Notes: a model not told the origin generated them from the letters alone. A stretch of 64,000 nucleotides of DNA from Micrococcus sp. 2A (GCF_039519235.1 NZ_CP154351.1:2108001-2172000); one strand, 5' to 3'. Counted from the stretch's first letter, positions 1 through 9,030 are shown. Made by a program: numbers and translations.

Positions 1-206
1 CCGGAGCCGGGCTCGGCGCCCTCGAGGCCGGTGTCGTCCATGACGTCGGAGGGCGAGGCGGACGGGGTCCCCGGAGCGGGGGCCGCCGACCCGGGGGCGC
101 CGGCCGCGTGGCCGGCGCCGAACCCCAGGGCGGATCCGAGCATGCCCCCGCCGAGCGCTCCGGCGCCGAAGAGGAGCCCGCGTCGGGTGGGGTCAGTGGT
201 CTCCAT
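1..206 (-). CDS. Tat-exported protein, probable DyP-type peroxidase (N-terminus only)
   Basis: Only the first 68 or so codons are inside the window; the gene runs off the left edge. The start ATG at 206 gives a classical twin-arginine signal (TRRGLLFGAGALGGG, residues 7-21) followed by an Ala/Gly/Pro/Ser-rich linker, so a folded, cofactor-containing protein is exported. It overlaps the PCu(A)C lipoprotein gene by 14 bp and therefore is the next gene of the same operon. In Actinobacteria this order (CopC, PCu(A)C, Tat protein) usually ends with a haem DyP-type peroxidase (EfeB-like). The catalytic part is not visible, so that name rests on context alone. Confidence 0.55.
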   Translation of the reverse strand, partial: METTDPTRRGLLFGAGALGGGMLGSALGFGAGHAAGAPGSAAPAPGTPSASPSDVMDDTGLEGAEPGS

Positions 207-924
207 GGCCGGCCGATCCCGGCGCCGCGGCGGACGAGGTGCCGTGCTCCATCCCCGAGTGGTCCAGGGAGGAGGGGGCCGCCGACCCCGCCTCACCGCC
301 GTGGTAGGACTCGTTCGCCCCCGTGAACGGGCGGGCGAGAGACCGCACGTCGAGCGTGGAGCCGTCCTCGAGGGTCAGCGTGTAGGCGACCTCCTCGCCC
401 GGCTCCACGGGGTCCGTGAGGCCCATGAGCATGACGTGACGGCCACCGGGCACGAGCTCCAGCGAGCCCCCGGCCGGCACGGTGAGGCCGTCCTCGGTCT
501 CGCGCATGACCTTCTGGCCGTTCGGGCCGTCGGCCATCTCGTGCAGCTCCGCGCGGGGAGCGGACGGCGAGGTCACGGAGACGATGTGGAGCGGGGCGTC
601 GGACGCGTTCTCGAGCGTGCCGAACGAGCCGGTCATGGCGCCGTCGACGGCCTTGGTCCACGGGTCCACGACGCGCAGGGACGCGGCCTGGGCGCCCTCG
701 GAGGCGGCGGTGCCGGAGCCGGACGCGGCCGGCGACGACGACGCGGCACCGGGGGCGGAGGAGGCGGAGACCGTGGCCGCCGAGCCGGCCGCAGCGCTGG
801 ACGTCGGAGCGGGCTCGGCGCCGCCGGTGCACGCGCTCAGGGTGAGGGCCGAGGCGGCGAGGACGGCGGCGAGGCCGAGGCGGGAGGAGGGACGGGAGGA
901 GGGATGGGTGGTGTTCGAGGGCAT
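193..924 (-). CDS. Copper chaperone PCu(A)C family lipoprotein
   Basis: A 243-residue lipoprotein: a basic N-terminus, hydrophobic stretch and lipobox ending LTLSAC (Cys about residue 32), a Ser/Ala-rich linker, then a PCu(A)C domain from about residue 80 to 195. The metal ligands of the family are visible: HEM (about residue 128), VM roughly 12 residues later, and GGRHVMLMG near residue 160, matching the H-M-x10-M-x21-H-x-M pattern. The family carries Cu(I) to cuproproteins such as cytochrome oxidase outside the membrane. The tail is again Ser/Ala/His rich. It lies 118 bp downstream of the CopC gene and overlaps the Tat-protein gene, in line with one envelope copper operon. Confidence 0.85.
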   Translation of the reverse strand: MPSNTTHPSSRPSSRLGLAAVLAASALTLSACTGGAEPAPTSSAAAGSAATVSASSAPGAASSSPAASGSGTAASEGAQAASLRVVDPWTKAVDGAMTGSFGTLENASDAPLHIVSVTSPSAPRAELHEMADGPNGQKVMRETEDGLTVPAGGSLELVPGGRHVMLMGLTDPVEPGEEVAYTLTLEDGSTLDVRSLARPFTGANESYHGGEAGSAAPSSLDHSGMEHGTSSAAAPGSAGHGDH

Positions 925-1042
925 GTCGGTGTCTTTCAGAAGGAAGGGCGCGAGGACGCGCCGGAGATGCGGGGACGACGTCGCGGCCGCGCGCCCCGGG
1001 TGTCCGGGGGCGGCTGGCGTCGGTGAGGCGGTGGGAGAGCGC

Positions 1043-1795
1043 TCAGCGGTCGGCGTCGAGGTGGCCGAGCGCCGTGGCCTTGCGGTGCAGCGCGAGCGCG
1101 CCGAGGCCCAGCACCAGCAGGCCGCCGATGCCGAGAGGCCACACCCAGCCGGGCAGCCCCTCGTCCTCGGCCGAGGCCGGTGCGTTCGCGGCCGCGGCGG
1201 ACGACGCCGCCGGGTCGGACGCGGTGGAGCCGGCTGTGGTGGACTCGGACGGCGCCGAGGACTCCCCGGCGGCCGGAGACGTCGATGCGGGGGTAGAGGT
1301 GCCGGCGGCGGCCACGCCGCAGCCCTCGGGCGCGGTGCCCTCGGCCGGGGCGGCGGGGTCCTCCACGGTGAACGCGTAGGTCTGCTCCTCGGAGTGGCCG
1401 TCCGAGTAGACCACGCGGTAGGCGACGTCGTACGCGCCGTTCGGCAGGCCCTCGCACAGGGGCACGCTCAGGGTGGGCCCGTCGACGGTGCCGGGGCCGG
1501 CCTGCCACTGACTGCCGTGCGCGTCGCGCACCTGCGCCAGGTTCTTGATGCCCTGGCCGTCGATCAGGTCGCCGCTGAAGGTCAGCGAGACCTCGGACGG
1601 CGCGTCGGTTGCGGACGCCCCCTGCGCGGGGACGGCCTTGACCAGCTCGTCGTGCGCGGCGGCCGGCGTCGCCCCGGCCAGGGCCAGGGCGGGGAGCAGC
1701 GCGAGCCCGGCGGCGGCGCGCAGGGCGATGCGGGAGTGGCGGGGGATGGAGACGGGGGTCGAGTCGGGGCTTGAGACGGGGGTGTGGGGGTGCAT
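1043..1795 (-). CDS. CopC domain-containing membrane-anchored copper protein
   Basis: A 250-residue protein. I start at the ATG at 1795 because it has a strong ribosome binding site (GGGGAGGA) and gives a signal peptide ending TPAAAHDELV, so the mature protein begins with the N-terminal His that CopC proteins use to bind Cu(II). The beta-sandwich CopC domain spans about residues 45-140 (VPAQGASATDAPSEVSLTFS; later YRVVYSDGHSEEQTYAFTV). A low-complexity Ser/Ala/Thr linker follows, then one C-terminal transmembrane helix (LGIGGLLVLGLGALAL) with a basic tail, so the domain is displayed on the outside of the membrane. It stands between a membrane protein gene and the PCu(A)C gene on the same strand. 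Confidence 0.85.
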   Translation of the reverse strand: MHPHTPVSSPDSTPVSIPRHSRIALRAAAGLALLPALALAGATPAAAHDELVKAVPAQGASATDAPSEVSLTFSGDLIDGQGIKNLAQVRDAHGSQWQAGPGTVDGPTLSVPLCEGLPNGAYDVAYRVVYSDGHSEEQTYAFTVEDPAAPAEGTAPEGCGVAAAGTSTPASTSPAAGESSAPSESTTAGSTASDPAASSAAAANAPASAEDEGLPGWVWPLGIGGLLVLGLGALALHRKATALGHLDADR

Positions 1796-1893
1796 GGTGT
1801 CCTCCCCGGCCCTCGGTGGCGCGGACGTGCCGCGGCCGGGGCCGAGATGCAGAGCGGGTGGGGGCGCGTGCGGCCCGCGCCCACGGGACGCCA

Positions 1894-2547
1894 TCAGGCC
1901 GCGAGGGCGAAGGGCGGCCCGCGCAGACCCGGCGTGCTGAGGACGAGGAGGGACTCCACGGGGCCCGCGGCGCGCGGGGCCGGGCGACCCGCGGGGCGGG
2001 CCGGGGCGGGGACGGGGGCGCTGGCCCACAGGATCAGGGTGGTCTCCAGGACGCGCTCCGCGAGCGCCACGACGGCGCGCTCGCCCCAGCGCAGCACCGC
2101 CACGGTGAGGATGGCGGCGACGAGGTGCGCCGCGAGCATGGCCGCCCCGGCGTCCGTCGGCGCCCCGGCCGACGCCGGTCCGGGCACCACCGCGAGCAGC
2201 GGCGCTCCCCCGGCCGTGGCGCGGCCGAGGTGGCCGGCGTGCTCGGCGGAGGCGGCGGCCACAGAGTGCCCGCCGTGGGAGAGGCCGTACAGCGCGTGGA
2301 AGAGGCCCTGCGCCCCGATCACGGCCGCCACGGTGCGCCACAGGCTCAGGGCGCGGCCGGCGAGGGCGGTGCACAGCGGGGCGGCGAGGACGGTGCTCGC
2401 GAGCAGCAGGCCCGGCCCCGGAGCGCCGTGGCCCGGGGAGGCGGCCGTGTGGAACAGGGCGGCGAGCAGGGTCATCGCGGAGGCGCCGGCCCAGCCTCGC
2501 AGCAGGCGGGCGGGGCCGCGGACGACACGCGGGGACGCGTGTTCCAT
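1894..2547 (-). CDS. Multi-pass membrane protein of the copper cluster, function unknown
   Basis: A 217-residue hydrophobic protein with about five predicted membrane helices and a His/Gly-containing loop (LSHGGHSV, about residue 90; AEHAGH nearby) that could touch metal. The ATG at 2547 is preceded by GGGAGGAG. It is first in a same-strand series followed by CopC, PCu(A)C and a Tat-exported protein, so a role in copper handling is likely, but I recognise no defined domain. The C-terminus is Pro/Ala-rich and cytosolic or periplasmic by prediction only. Confidence 0.6.
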   Translation of the reverse strand: MEHASPRVVRGPARLLRGWAGASAMTLLAALFHTAASPGHGAPGPGLLLASTVLAAPLCTALAGRALSLWRTVAAVIGAQGLFHALYGLSHGGHSVAAASAEHAGHLGRATAGGAPLLAVVPGPASAGAPTDAGAAMLAAHLVAAILTVAVLRWGERAVVALAERVLETTLILWASAPVPAPARPAGRPAPRAAGPVESLLVLSTPGLRGPPFALAA

Positions 2548-2644
2548 GGCGGGCTCCTCCCCCCTACGTCGCGGGACCGGCGGTGCCCTCGATTCTACGC
2601 CTCGTGGACGCGGACGCAGTCCGGAGATCGCCCGCCGAGACGAC

Positions 2645-2676
2645 GACGGGCGCCCCGCGCGTGCGGGGCGCCCGTC
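2645..2676 (-). terminator. Strong hairpin downstream of the HU gene
   Basis: A perfect 14-bp inverted repeat, arms 2645-2658 and 2663-2676, with a 4-nt loop (GCGT). It lies 50 bp after the HU stop codon. There is no U-tract, as is usual for hairpin terminators in high-GC Actinobacteria. Confidence 0.7.
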
Positions 2677-2725
2677 TGGGCCGTGCCGGCCGCCTCGTCA
2701 CGAGGCGCTCAGGCACCGGGACCGA

Positions 2726-3007
2726 TCACTCGGAGGCGGCGGCCTTGAGCTTGGAGCCGGCGGTGACCTTCACGGAGTGACCGGCCGGGATGGTGATCTC
2801 CTCGCCGGTGCGGGGGTTGCGGCCGGTGCGCTCCTTGCGCTCGGTGCGCTCGACGGCGAGCCAGCCGGGGATCGAGACCTTCTCGCCCTTCTTCACCTGA
2901 GCGGAGAGCACCTCGAAGAGCGCATCCACGGTGTCGCTGACGGCGGACTGGGTGGTGCCGGCGCGCTCAGCGACGGCGGCGACGAGATCCTTGCGGTTCA
3001 TGGCCAT
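2726..3007 (-). CDS. hup: HU-family nucleoid protein
   Basis: A 93-residue DNA-bending protein of the HU/IHF family, the normal bacterial length and without the long Lys/Ala-rich tail that many Actinobacteria (HupB of mycobacteria) add. MNRKDLVAAVAERAGTTQSA is the N-terminal dimerisation helix; the beta-arm that wraps DNA is seen as RTGRNPRTGEEITIPAG (about residues 60-76) with the intercalating Pro in place. A hairpin terminator follows. It is monocistronic and acts on the nucleoid. Confidence 0.95.
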   Translation of the reverse strand: MAMNRKDLVAAVAERAGTTQSAVSDTVDALFEVLSAQVKKGEKVSIPGWLAVERTERKERTGRNPRTGEEITIPAGHSVKVTAGSKLKAAASE

Positions 3008-3156
3008 GGGGTCCTCCCTGTGGGACGTTGATGTCGGACCCGGGCCGATCGACCCGGGCTGCCAGTTGCGAACGTACCACCTGCGTCCGGCCTCCGCCCC
3101 ATCTGAGCGGCGTGATTCCGCGAATTCCGGGCCGGAACGCCCCCAGGTGCACGAAC

Positions 3157-3204
3157 GCCGACGGCGGTGGGGCCACCGCAGGGATGGCGCCCACCGCCGT
3201 CGGC
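3157..3204. terminator. Hairpin between the S14 gene and HU gene
   Basis: A perfect 15-bp inverted repeat (arms 3157-3171 and 3190-3204) with an 18-nt loop. It lies 66 bp past the end of the S14 gene and most likely ends the rpmB-rpmG-rpsN transcript. Confidence 0.6.
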
Positions 3205-3269
3205 GGGGTGGCGACGGCCGTCGAGGGCCGGTCTCCGACGCACCGGGCCGAGGGGCCCGGCGCCTCAGG

Positions 3270-3575
3270 TCACCAGGAGGACTTGGTCACGCCGGGCAGC
3301 TCGCCACGGTGCGCCATGTCGCGGAAGCGCACGCGGGAGATGCCGAAGCGCTGGAAGGTGCCACGGGGGCGGCCGTCGATGACGTCGCGGTTGCGCACGC
3401 GCACCGGCGAGGCGTCGCGGGGCATCTTCTGCAGGCCGATGCGGGCGGCCTCGCGGGCCTCGTCCGAGGCGTCGGGGTCGACCAGGGTCTTGCGCATCTC
3501 GGCGCGCTTCTCGGCCCAGCGGGCGACGATGGCCTTGCGCTGCTCGTTCTTGGCGATCATGGACTTCTTGGCCAT
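3270..3575 (-). CDS. rpsN: 30S ribosomal protein S14, zinc-independent form
   Basis: A 101-residue S14 ([10 protein letters not shown] start, [20 protein letters not shown] core, C-terminal GVTKSSW). It is the long form without the two CxxC zinc motifs; no cysteine is present at all. It is the last gene of a three-gene operon with L28 and L33, starting 1 nt after the L33 stop codon. Similar cysteine-free trios are often the Zur-repressed alternative set in Actinobacteria, used when zinc is short; whether that holds here depends on zinc-binding paralogues elsewhere in the genome. Confidence 0.95.
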   Translation of the reverse strand: MAKKSMIAKNEQRKAIVARWAEKRAEMRKTLVDPDASDEAREAARIGLQKMPRDASPVRVRNRDVIDGRPRGTFQRFGISRVRFRDMAHRGELPGVTKSSW

Positions 3576-3576
3576 C

Positions 3577-3744
3577 TCAGCGCTCCTCTCGGAAGTCGAC
3601 GTGCTTGCGGACCACCGGGTCGTACTTCTTCAGGGTGATGCGATCCGGGTTGTTGCGGCGGTTCTTGCGCGTCACGTAGGTGTAGCCCGTGCCGGCGGTG
3701 GACTTCAGCTTGATGATCGGACGAACGTCCTTGTCCTTGGCCAT
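3577..3744 (-). CDS. rpmG: 50S ribosomal protein L33
   Basis: A 55-residue L33 ([18 protein letters not shown] start; [20 protein letters not shown] core). It has no cysteines, so it is the zinc-independent form. It was too short to be picked up by a length filter but has the right start (ATG at 3744, one nucleotide before the L28 stop) and end. It lies between L28 and S14 in a tightly packed operon. Confidence 0.95.
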   Translation of the reverse strand: MAKDKDVRPIIKLKSTAGTGYTYVTRKNRRNNPDRITLKKYDPVVRKHVDFREER

Positions 3745-3745
3745 G

Positions 3746-3982
3746 TCAGAACTTCACTCCCTTCGCGATGAGATCCGCGATGACGGCGTCGATGCCGCGC
3801 ACGTCGATGGTCTTGATGCCCTTGGCCGACAGCGTCAGCGTGACGTTGCGGCGCAGGGACGGGACCCAGTAGGTCTTCTTCTGGATGTTCGGGTCGAACC
3901 GACGCTTGTTGCGGCGATGCGAGTGGGAGATGCTGTGGCCGAATCCCGGCCCAGCCCCGGTTACCTGGCAGTGTGCTGCCAT
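3746..3982 (-). CDS. rpmB: 50S ribosomal protein L28
   Basis: A 78-residue L28: [20 protein letters not shown] at the start, then the conserved [14 protein letters not shown] and the [13 protein letters not shown] region. Only one cysteine is present, so the four-Cys zinc site of the zinc-binding form is absent. The ATG at 3982 has GAGGAG upstream. First gene of the rpmB-rpmG-rpsN operon. The family sits near the E site of the large subunit. Confidence 0.95.
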   Translation of the reverse strand: MAAHCQVTGAGPGFGHSISHSHRRNKRRFDPNIQKKTYWVPSLRRNVTLTLSAKGIKTIDVRGIDAVIADLIAKGVKF

Positions 3983-4379
3983 GATCACTCCTCGTGGCAA
4001 GTAGTAGTAAAAGGACGGGCGGAACCCGCAGTGCGCTGCGCCCCGGACTCGTCGTCCAGGGACAACCTGTGAGCCCCGCCCCGGGTGTGGACACCGCACT
4101 CTTACTGCGACTTCTCGAAAAGGTGGACCAGGCTGGGTGAGAGCCAACCGAAGTGCCTTATGGGATCGCTGGTGTGAACGGTGAGCCCCGGCTCGCCCCA
4201 CGGGAGGGGACGTCACCGGGATCCGGTCTGCGGGAGCGCGTTGCTTTTCCGACCCAGCCCCCACGCCCAAGGGCAGGGAGAATGAGAACAACGCGGCGTG
4301 CGCCGTCCCATCTTACGGGGAGCACCCCATGCGGACCAAACTCGGTCCGAAGGAGCGCGGCGACGTGCCGGAGCACGGA
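3983..4379. other. Intergenic region without a convincing gene
   Basis: 397 bp between the L28 and MarR genes, both transcribed leftwards. It must hold the promoter of rpmB and the 3' end of the MarR transcript. I see no reading frame with a ribosome binding site and no strong hairpin. A GAGAATGAGAAC stretch near 4280 faintly recalls half of a Zur-type operator, but is not palindromic. Confidence 0.5.
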
Positions 4380-5009
4380 TCAGGAGCCGGCGCGCGGACC
4401 CGGCCCGGCGGACCTGCGCGCGTCGGCGTCGGCGGACGCCTCGGACGCGAGCGGGAGGATCCAGTGGTCCTCACGCAGGCCCGCGAGGACCTTCGCGGAC
4501 ACCCGCGCGGCGTCACGGACGTCCGTCTCGTCCAGGTGCTGCACCCATATCTCACCCACCAGGCGGGTGTAGACCGCCGAGCACCGCACGGCACGCTCGA
4601 GGCCCTCGGACGTGAGGCGCACCAGGGTGACGCGGGCGTCGGTGGCGGAGGGGCGTCTGGCCAGCCAGCCGCGCGCCTCGAGCCGGCGCACCACGTGTGA
4701 CAGACGGGAGAGGGAGGAGCTCACGCGGGTGGCCGCCACACTCATGGCCACCTCGCCGGACTCGGGATCGCCGTCCTCGCCGAGGAGCACCATCAGGAGG
4801 TGGTACTCGAAGGGCGTGACGCCGCACTCCCGGCGCAGGGAGGCCTCGAGCCTGGACTGGGCGGCCAGCATCGCGGCCACCGTCACGCCCCACGCGAGTC
4901 GTTCGTCCCGGCTGGTCTCACTCGTCTGGAGCGGATCTTCCAGAAGGCGGGCCAGGCCGGCCCGCTCCTCCTCCGAGGCGGGATGGGGGGCCGGGGACGA
5001 CGATGCCAT
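4380..5009 (-). CDS. MarR-family transcriptional regulator
   Basis: A 209-residue winged-helix regulator. The HTH region is clear: FEYHLLMVLLG, then SVAATRVSSSLSRLSHVVRR as recognition region and the wing RRPSATDARVTLVRLT with the family Asp-Arg signature. The N-terminal 30 and C-terminal 25 residues are low-complexity extensions. It would repress a nearby or distant gene in response to a small ligand. It is divergent to the NRAMP-related transporter gene (start codons 205 bp apart), but the operator found in that gap matches the GntR of the downstream operon better than a MarR site, so its own target is not evident. Confidence 0.85.
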   Translation of the reverse strand: MASSSPAPHPASEEERAGLARLLEDPLQTSETSRDERLAWGVTVAAMLAAQSRLEASLRRECGVTPFEYHLLMVLLGEDGDPESGEVAMSVAATRVSSSLSRLSHVVRRLEARGWLARRPSATDARVTLVRLTSEGLERAVRCSAVYTRLVGEIWVQHLDETDVRDAARVSAKVLAGLREDHWILPLASEASADADARRSAGPGPRAGS

Positions 5010-5115
5010 GCAGAAGACTCTCCCATGTCAGACCTCCGTGGCAGCCCCCACGCGCGGCGGCGGAACGTCACGTCCACGCCGGGACACTCCTCCGGCACCG
5101 CCGGATGACTGGCCA

Positions 5116-5129
5116 GATTGTTGAACAAC
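5116..5129. promoter_or_regulatory. GntR-type operator in front of the NRAMP-related transporter gene
   Basis: GATTGTTGAACAAC. It repeats the core of the perfect palindrome at 11507-11523 in front of pxpA (GATTGTT-N-AACAA shared). It has the GT-N3-AC heart of FadR-subfamily GntR operators. It lies 85 bp before the transporter start codon. Confidence 0.65.
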
Positions 5130-5213
5130 ATGTACCGTCACCTTCGCGCCACGTGACAGGAATCACCCCTGCCGGGACCCCCGCGCGCTCCCCACTCCTC
5201 CGGAAGGCCCCCC

Positions 5214-6482
5214 ATGGCACATCCCGCTCCCGCCCCGCAGGGGACGACGCAGAGCACGCCCGCCCAGGGCTCCACCGCCCTCTCCTCCCCCCAGCGCCGC
5301 ACGGCCCTGCTCGGCGCCATGTTCCTCATGGCCACGAGTGCGATCGGCCCCGGGTTCATCACCCAGACCTCCACGTTCACGGTGCAGCTCGGCGCCGCGT
5401 TCGCCCTGGCGATCCTGGTCTCGATCCTCATCGACATCGCCGTTCAGATGAACGTGTGGCGCGTCATCGGCGTCGCCGGCCTGCGTGCGCAGGAGCTGGC
5501 CAACCGCGTGCTCCCCGGCCTCGGCTGGCTGCTCTCCGCCCTCGTGTTCATCGGCGGCATGGTCTTCAACATCGGCAACATCGCCGGCACCGGCCTCGGC
5601 CTCAACGCCATGCTCGGCGCGGACGCCCTGATCGGCGGCGCCGTCTCCGCCCTGATCGCCATCGCGATCTTCCTCTCGAAGCGCGCCGGCGCCGCACTGG
5701 ACCGCATCGTCGTCATCCTGGGCGCCCTCATGATCGCCCTGATGCTCTACGTGGCGATCGTCTCGAACCCGCCGGTGGGCGAGGCGCTGACCCAGTCCGT
5801 GAACGTCGGCAACCTGGACCAGAGCATGTTCCTCGCGCTGGCCACCCTCGTCGGCGGCACCGTGGGCGGCTACATCACGTACGCCGGCGCGCACCGCATG
5901 ATCGACTCGGGCGTCTCCGGCGTGGACAGCGTCAAGTCCATCACCAACAGCTCCGTGCTCTCGATCATCATCACCGGCCTGATGCGCGTGCTGCTCTTCC
6001 TCGCCGTCCTCGGCGTGGTGGCCTCCGGCGCGGACCTGGGCACCACGAACCAGGCCGCCCACGCCTTCCAGGCCGCCGCCGGCGAGGTCGGCCTGCGCAT
6101 GTTCGGCGTGATCTTCTGGGCCGCCGCCCTCACCTCGGTGATCGGTGCCTCCTACACCTCGGTCTCCTTCATCACGAAGTCCACCACCTCGGACCGGACC
6201 CGCAACCTGCTGACGGTGGGGTTCATCGTGGTGTGCGCGGTGCTGTACCTGGTGCTGCGCCAGGCGCCCACCACGCTGCTGGTGTTCGCCGGCGCGTTCA
6301 ACGCCCTGATCCTGCCGGTGGGCTTCGCCGTGCTGCTCATCGTCGCCGCCTTCCGCCGCGACCTCATGGGCGGATACCGCTACCCGGTGTGGCTCATCGC
6401 GGTGGGCGTGCTCGCGTGGCTGCTCTCGGTGTTCATCGCCGTGCGCGCCTTCCAGCCCATGCTCCAGCTCTTCGCGGGCTGA
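5214..6482 (+). CDS. NRAMP-related transporter (YcsG type), possibly for 5-oxoproline
   Basis: A 422-residue membrane protein with about 11 helices in the LeuT-like fold of the NRAMP superfamily. The first helix reads IGPGFITQTSTFTVQ where metal-carrying NRAMPs have DPGN, and helix 6 reads GGYITYAGAHRMIDSG where they have the MPH motif, so the metal-binding residues are missing. This matches YcsG, whose gene sits in the Bacillus kipI/5-oxoprolinase operon. The gene converges on gntR, sharing a terminator, and shares an operator with the pxp operon. Uptake of 5-oxoproline or a related amide is a better guess than metal transport. The start at 5214 is preceded by CGGAAGG. Confidence 0.8.
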   Translation: MAHPAPAPQGTTQSTPAQGSTALSSPQRRTALLGAMFLMATSAIGPGFITQTSTFTVQLGAAFALAILVSILIDIAVQMNVWRVIGVAGLRAQELANRVLPGLGWLLSALVFIGGMVFNIGNIAGTGLGLNAMLGADALIGGAVSALIAIAIFLSKRAGAALDRIVVILGALMIALMLYVAIVSNPPVGEALTQSVNVGNLDQSMFLALATLVGGTVGGYITYAGAHRMIDSGVSGVDSVKSITNSSVLSIIITGLMRVLLFLAVLGVVASGADLGTTNQAAHAFQAAAGEVGLRMFGVIFWAAALTSVIGASYTSVSFITKSTTSDRTRNLLTVGFIVVCAVLYLVLRQAPTTLLVFAGAFNALILPVGFAVLLIVAAFRRDLMGGYRYPVWLIAVGVLAWLLSVFIAVRAFQPMLQLFAG

Positions 6483-6499
6483 CCGCTCGCACCCCGCGC

Positions 6500-6554
6500 G
6501 GACGACGAGACGCCCTCCCGGTCCACAGCGGACCGGGAGGGCGTCTCGTCGTCC
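6500..6554. terminator. Bidirectional terminator between transporter and gntR
   Basis: A perfect 25-bp inverted repeat (arms 6500-6524 and 6530-6554) with a 5-nt loop, placed between the 3' ends of two converging genes. Confidence 0.85.
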
Positions 6555-6562
6555 GTGGGCCG

Positions 6563-7282
6563 TCAGCCGCTGGCGGGGAGCTGCGGGCCCGGCCGTCCGC
6601 CGCGGGAGCCGAGGTGCTCGAGCACCGTGTGCTCGGCCTCGTCGAGGTAGGGGCCCAGGATCTCGGCCGCGGACTCGAGCTCCCCGTCCGCGATGAGCTC
6701 GGCCAGCCGGCGGTTGCGCGCGGCGAAGCGCGGGTGGAGGTCGGTCAGGACGTCCATCGGCTGGAACGCGAGGCGCAGGCGGGCGAGGACGCCGTCCATG
6801 ACGGCCTCGAGGTCGCGGGAGTCCAGCAGCCGGACGATCGCCGCGTGGAGCCGGTGGTTCACGTCGCCGAGCAGGCGGGGCTCCCGGTCCGCGTCGGCGG
6901 CCAGGCGGGCGATCTCGGCCAGCTCCTCCACGGCGATGCGATCCGGGCTGCCCCAGCGGAGCGCGCTCAGCTCGATCACGCGGCGGGTGCGGAAGATCTC
7001 GGAGACGTCGGCCTCCGTGGGGTGGGCCACGAACACGCCGCGGTGCGGGATGCGCACCAGCAGGTGCTCTGCGGCGAGCGCCGCGAAGGCCTCTCGGAGG
7101 CTGTTGCGGCTCACGCCCAGCTCCGCGGCGAGCGCCACCTCCCCCAGCCGCGTGCCCGGGGCCAGCTGCGCGGCGGCGATGCGCTCGCGCACGCGCCGGG
7201 CGGCCCCGACGGCGGCGGGCTCCAGGGAGGGCGGGCTCCCGGCGCCATCGGGACGCCGGGGACCGCTGCTGCCGAGCCTCAT
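6563..7282 (-). CDS. GntR-family regulator (FadR/FCD subfamily) of the 5-oxoproline locus
   Basis: A 239-residue regulator. The N-terminal winged HTH has [20 protein letters not shown] and the [14 protein letters not shown] helix followed by the [10 protein letters not shown] wing (residues 38-88); the rest is an all-helical FCD ligand domain with the metal/ligand-binding Asp, Arg and His residues ([20 protein letters not shown]). The ATG at 7282 overlaps the stop of the biotin carboxylase gene (ATGA). As the last gene of the operon it would be autoregulated through the palindrome at 11507-11523 and act in trans at 5116-5129. Its place corresponds to KipR in Bacillus, though that protein is of another family. 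Confidence 0.85.
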   Translation of the reverse strand: MRLGSSGPRRPDGAGSPPSLEPAAVGAARRVRERIAAAQLAPGTRLGEVALAAELGVSRNSLREAFAALAAEHLLVRIPHRGVFVAHPTEADVSEIFRTRRVIELSALRWGSPDRIAVEELAEIARLAADADREPRLLGDVNHRLHAAIVRLLDSRDLEAVMDGVLARLRLAFQPMDVLTDLHPRFAARNRRLAELIADGELESAAEILGPYLDEAEHTVLEHLGSRGGRPGPQLPASG

Positions 7283-9030
7283 CCGCCCACGACGCCCAGC
7301 CGCTGGCCTCGGGTGAGGGCGGTGCCGGGCTCGAGCGACTCGCGGCGGAAGACGCCGGCGGACGGAGCCTTCACGGTGGTCTCCATCTTCATGGCCTCCA
7401 TCACGGCCACGACGTCGCCCGCGGCGACCTGCGCGCCGTCGTCGGCCTTCCACGCCACGAGCGAGCCGGTGATGGGGGCCGTGACGGCACCGGCGTCCTC
7501 CGCCGCGGGGGCGGCGGCGAGCGCCGCGCGGCCCCGGGAGCCGCCCCCGCCCAGGAGCGCGGCGTGGACGGCGGACGGCAGCCCCAGGCGGACGGCCCGG
7601 CCGTCGATGTCCACGGTCATCTGGGTGCGCGTGTTCTCCGGCGCGGCGGCGCCGAGGTACGGCGAGGACTCGAGCTCGGCGGCGAAGGCCGACTCGATCC
7701 ACGTGGTGTACACGCCCATCCGGTCCGCGCGGGTGAAGTCCTCGTCGTCCAGGACGGCGCGGTGGAACGGCAGCACGGAGGGCAGGCCCTCGATGCGCAG
7801 CTCGGCGAGGGCGTCCTTCGCGCGGGCGATGGCCTGGGGGCGGTCCGCACCCCACACGATGAGCTTGGCCATGAGCGAGTCGTAGTGGCCGGGCACCACG
7901 GAGCCGGAGCGCACGCCCGAGTCCACGCGGATGCCGGGGCCGGTCGGGGACTCGAACACCTCCACCGGGCCGGGCGAGGGCAGGAAGCCCATGGCCGGGT
8001 CCTCGGCGTTGAGCCGGAACTCGAGGGCGTGGCCGCGCGGCCTCGGGTCCTCGGTGAGGGAGAGCCGCTCCCCCGCCGCGATGCGGAACTGCTCGCCCAC
8101 GAGGTCCACGCCGGTGGTCTCCTCGGTGACGGGGTGCTCCACCTGCAGGCGGGTGTTCACCTCGAGGAAGCTGATGAGCCCGTCCGGGGCGACGAGGTAC
8201 TCCACGGTGCCGGCGCCGGTGTAGCCGGCCTCGGCGCAGATGCGGCGGGCGGACTCGTGGATGCGGGTGCGCTGCTCATCCGTGAGGAACGGGGCGGGGG
8301 CCTCCTCCACGAGCTTCTGGTTGCGGCGCTGCAGGGAGCAGTCACGCGTGCCCACCACCACGACGGTGCCGTGCGTGTCCGCCAGGACCTGGGCCTCCAC
8401 GTGGCGCGGCCGGTCCAGGAAGCGCTCCACGAAGCACTCGCCGCGGCCGAAGGCCGTCACGGCCTCACGGGTGGCGGAGGCGAAGGCGTCCTCCACGTCG
8501 TCGAGCTCGCGGACCACCTTGATGCCGCGGCCGCCGCCGCCGAAGGCCGCCTTGATGGCGATCGGCAGGCCGTGCTCCTCCGCGAAGGCGCGCGCCTCGG
8601 CGGGGGACTCCACAGGGCCGTCGGAGCCGGGCACGAGCGGGGCGCCGGCACGCTGGGCGATCGCGCGGGCGGTGATCTTGTCGCCCAGGTCGCGGATCGC
8701 CTGCGGGGTGGGGCCGATCCAGGTCATGCCGGCGTCCATGACCTTCTGGGCGAAGTCCGCGTTCTCGGAGAGGAAGCCGTAGCCCGGGTGCACGCCGTCG
8801 GCGCCCGCGCGGCGGGCGACGTCGATGAGCGCATCCATGTCCAGGTACGTCTCGGCGGAGGAGGTGCCGGGCAGGTGGAAGGCCTCGTCGGCGACGGCCA
8901 CGTGCAGGGCGTCCGCGTCCGGGTCCGAGTACACGGCGACGGAGGCCAGGCCGTGGTCACGGCAGGCGCGCGCGACGCGCACGGCGATCTCGCCTCGGTT
9001 GGCGATCAGGATCTTGGTGAGCTGCGGCAT
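7279..9030 (-). CDS. Biotin carboxylase fused to a biotin carboxyl carrier domain
   Basis: 583 residues. The biotin carboxylase part (about 1-450) begins [20 protein letters not shown] and shows the ATP-grasp glycine loop [13 protein letters not shown] and the [15 protein letters not shown] catalytic segment. The last 80 residues are a biotinyl domain with EAMKMET (about residues 543-549; the Lys is biotinylated). It would carboxylate its own biotin with ATP and bicarbonate. It starts 3 bp after the pxpBC fusion. Such AccC/AccB proteins often accompany KipI-KipA genes. 5-oxoprolinase itself needs no biotin, so its partner reaction here is open; with the KipIA domain it would resemble a split urea carboxylase. 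Confidence 0.85.
   Translation of the reverse strand: MPQLTKILIANRGEIAVRVARACRDHGLASVAVYSDPDADALHVAVADEAFHLPGTSSAETYLDMDALIDVARRAGADGVHPGYGFLSENADFAQKVMDAGMTWIGPTPQAIRDLGDKITARAIAQRAGAPLVPGSDGPVESPAEARAFAEEHGLPIAIKAAFGGGGRGIKVVRELDDVEDAFASATREAVTAFGRGECFVERFLDRPRHVEAQVLADTHGTVVVVGTRDCSLQRRNQKLVEEAPAPFLTDEQRTRIHESARRICAEAGYTGAGTVEYLVAPDGLISFLEVNTRLQVEHPVTEETTGVDLVGEQFRIAAGERLSLTEDPRPRGHALEFRLNAEDPAMGFLPSPGPVEVFESPTGPGIRVDSGVRSGSVVPGHYDSLMAKLIVWGADRPQAIARAKDALAELRIEGLPSVLPFHRAVLDDEDFTRADRMGVYTTWIESAFAAELESSPYLGAAAPENTRTQMTVDIDGRAVRLGLPSAVHAALLGGGGSRGRAALAAAPAAEDAGAVTAPITGSLVAWKADDGAQVAAGDVVAVMEAMKMETTVKAPSAGVFRRESLEPGTALTRGQRLGVVGG

Noticed and set aside
4270..4296. Possible Zur box upstream of the ribosomal protein operon
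   Set aside because: GAGAATGAGAAC matches about half of the actinobacterial Zur consensus, is not palindromic and lies some 300 bp from the rpmB start.
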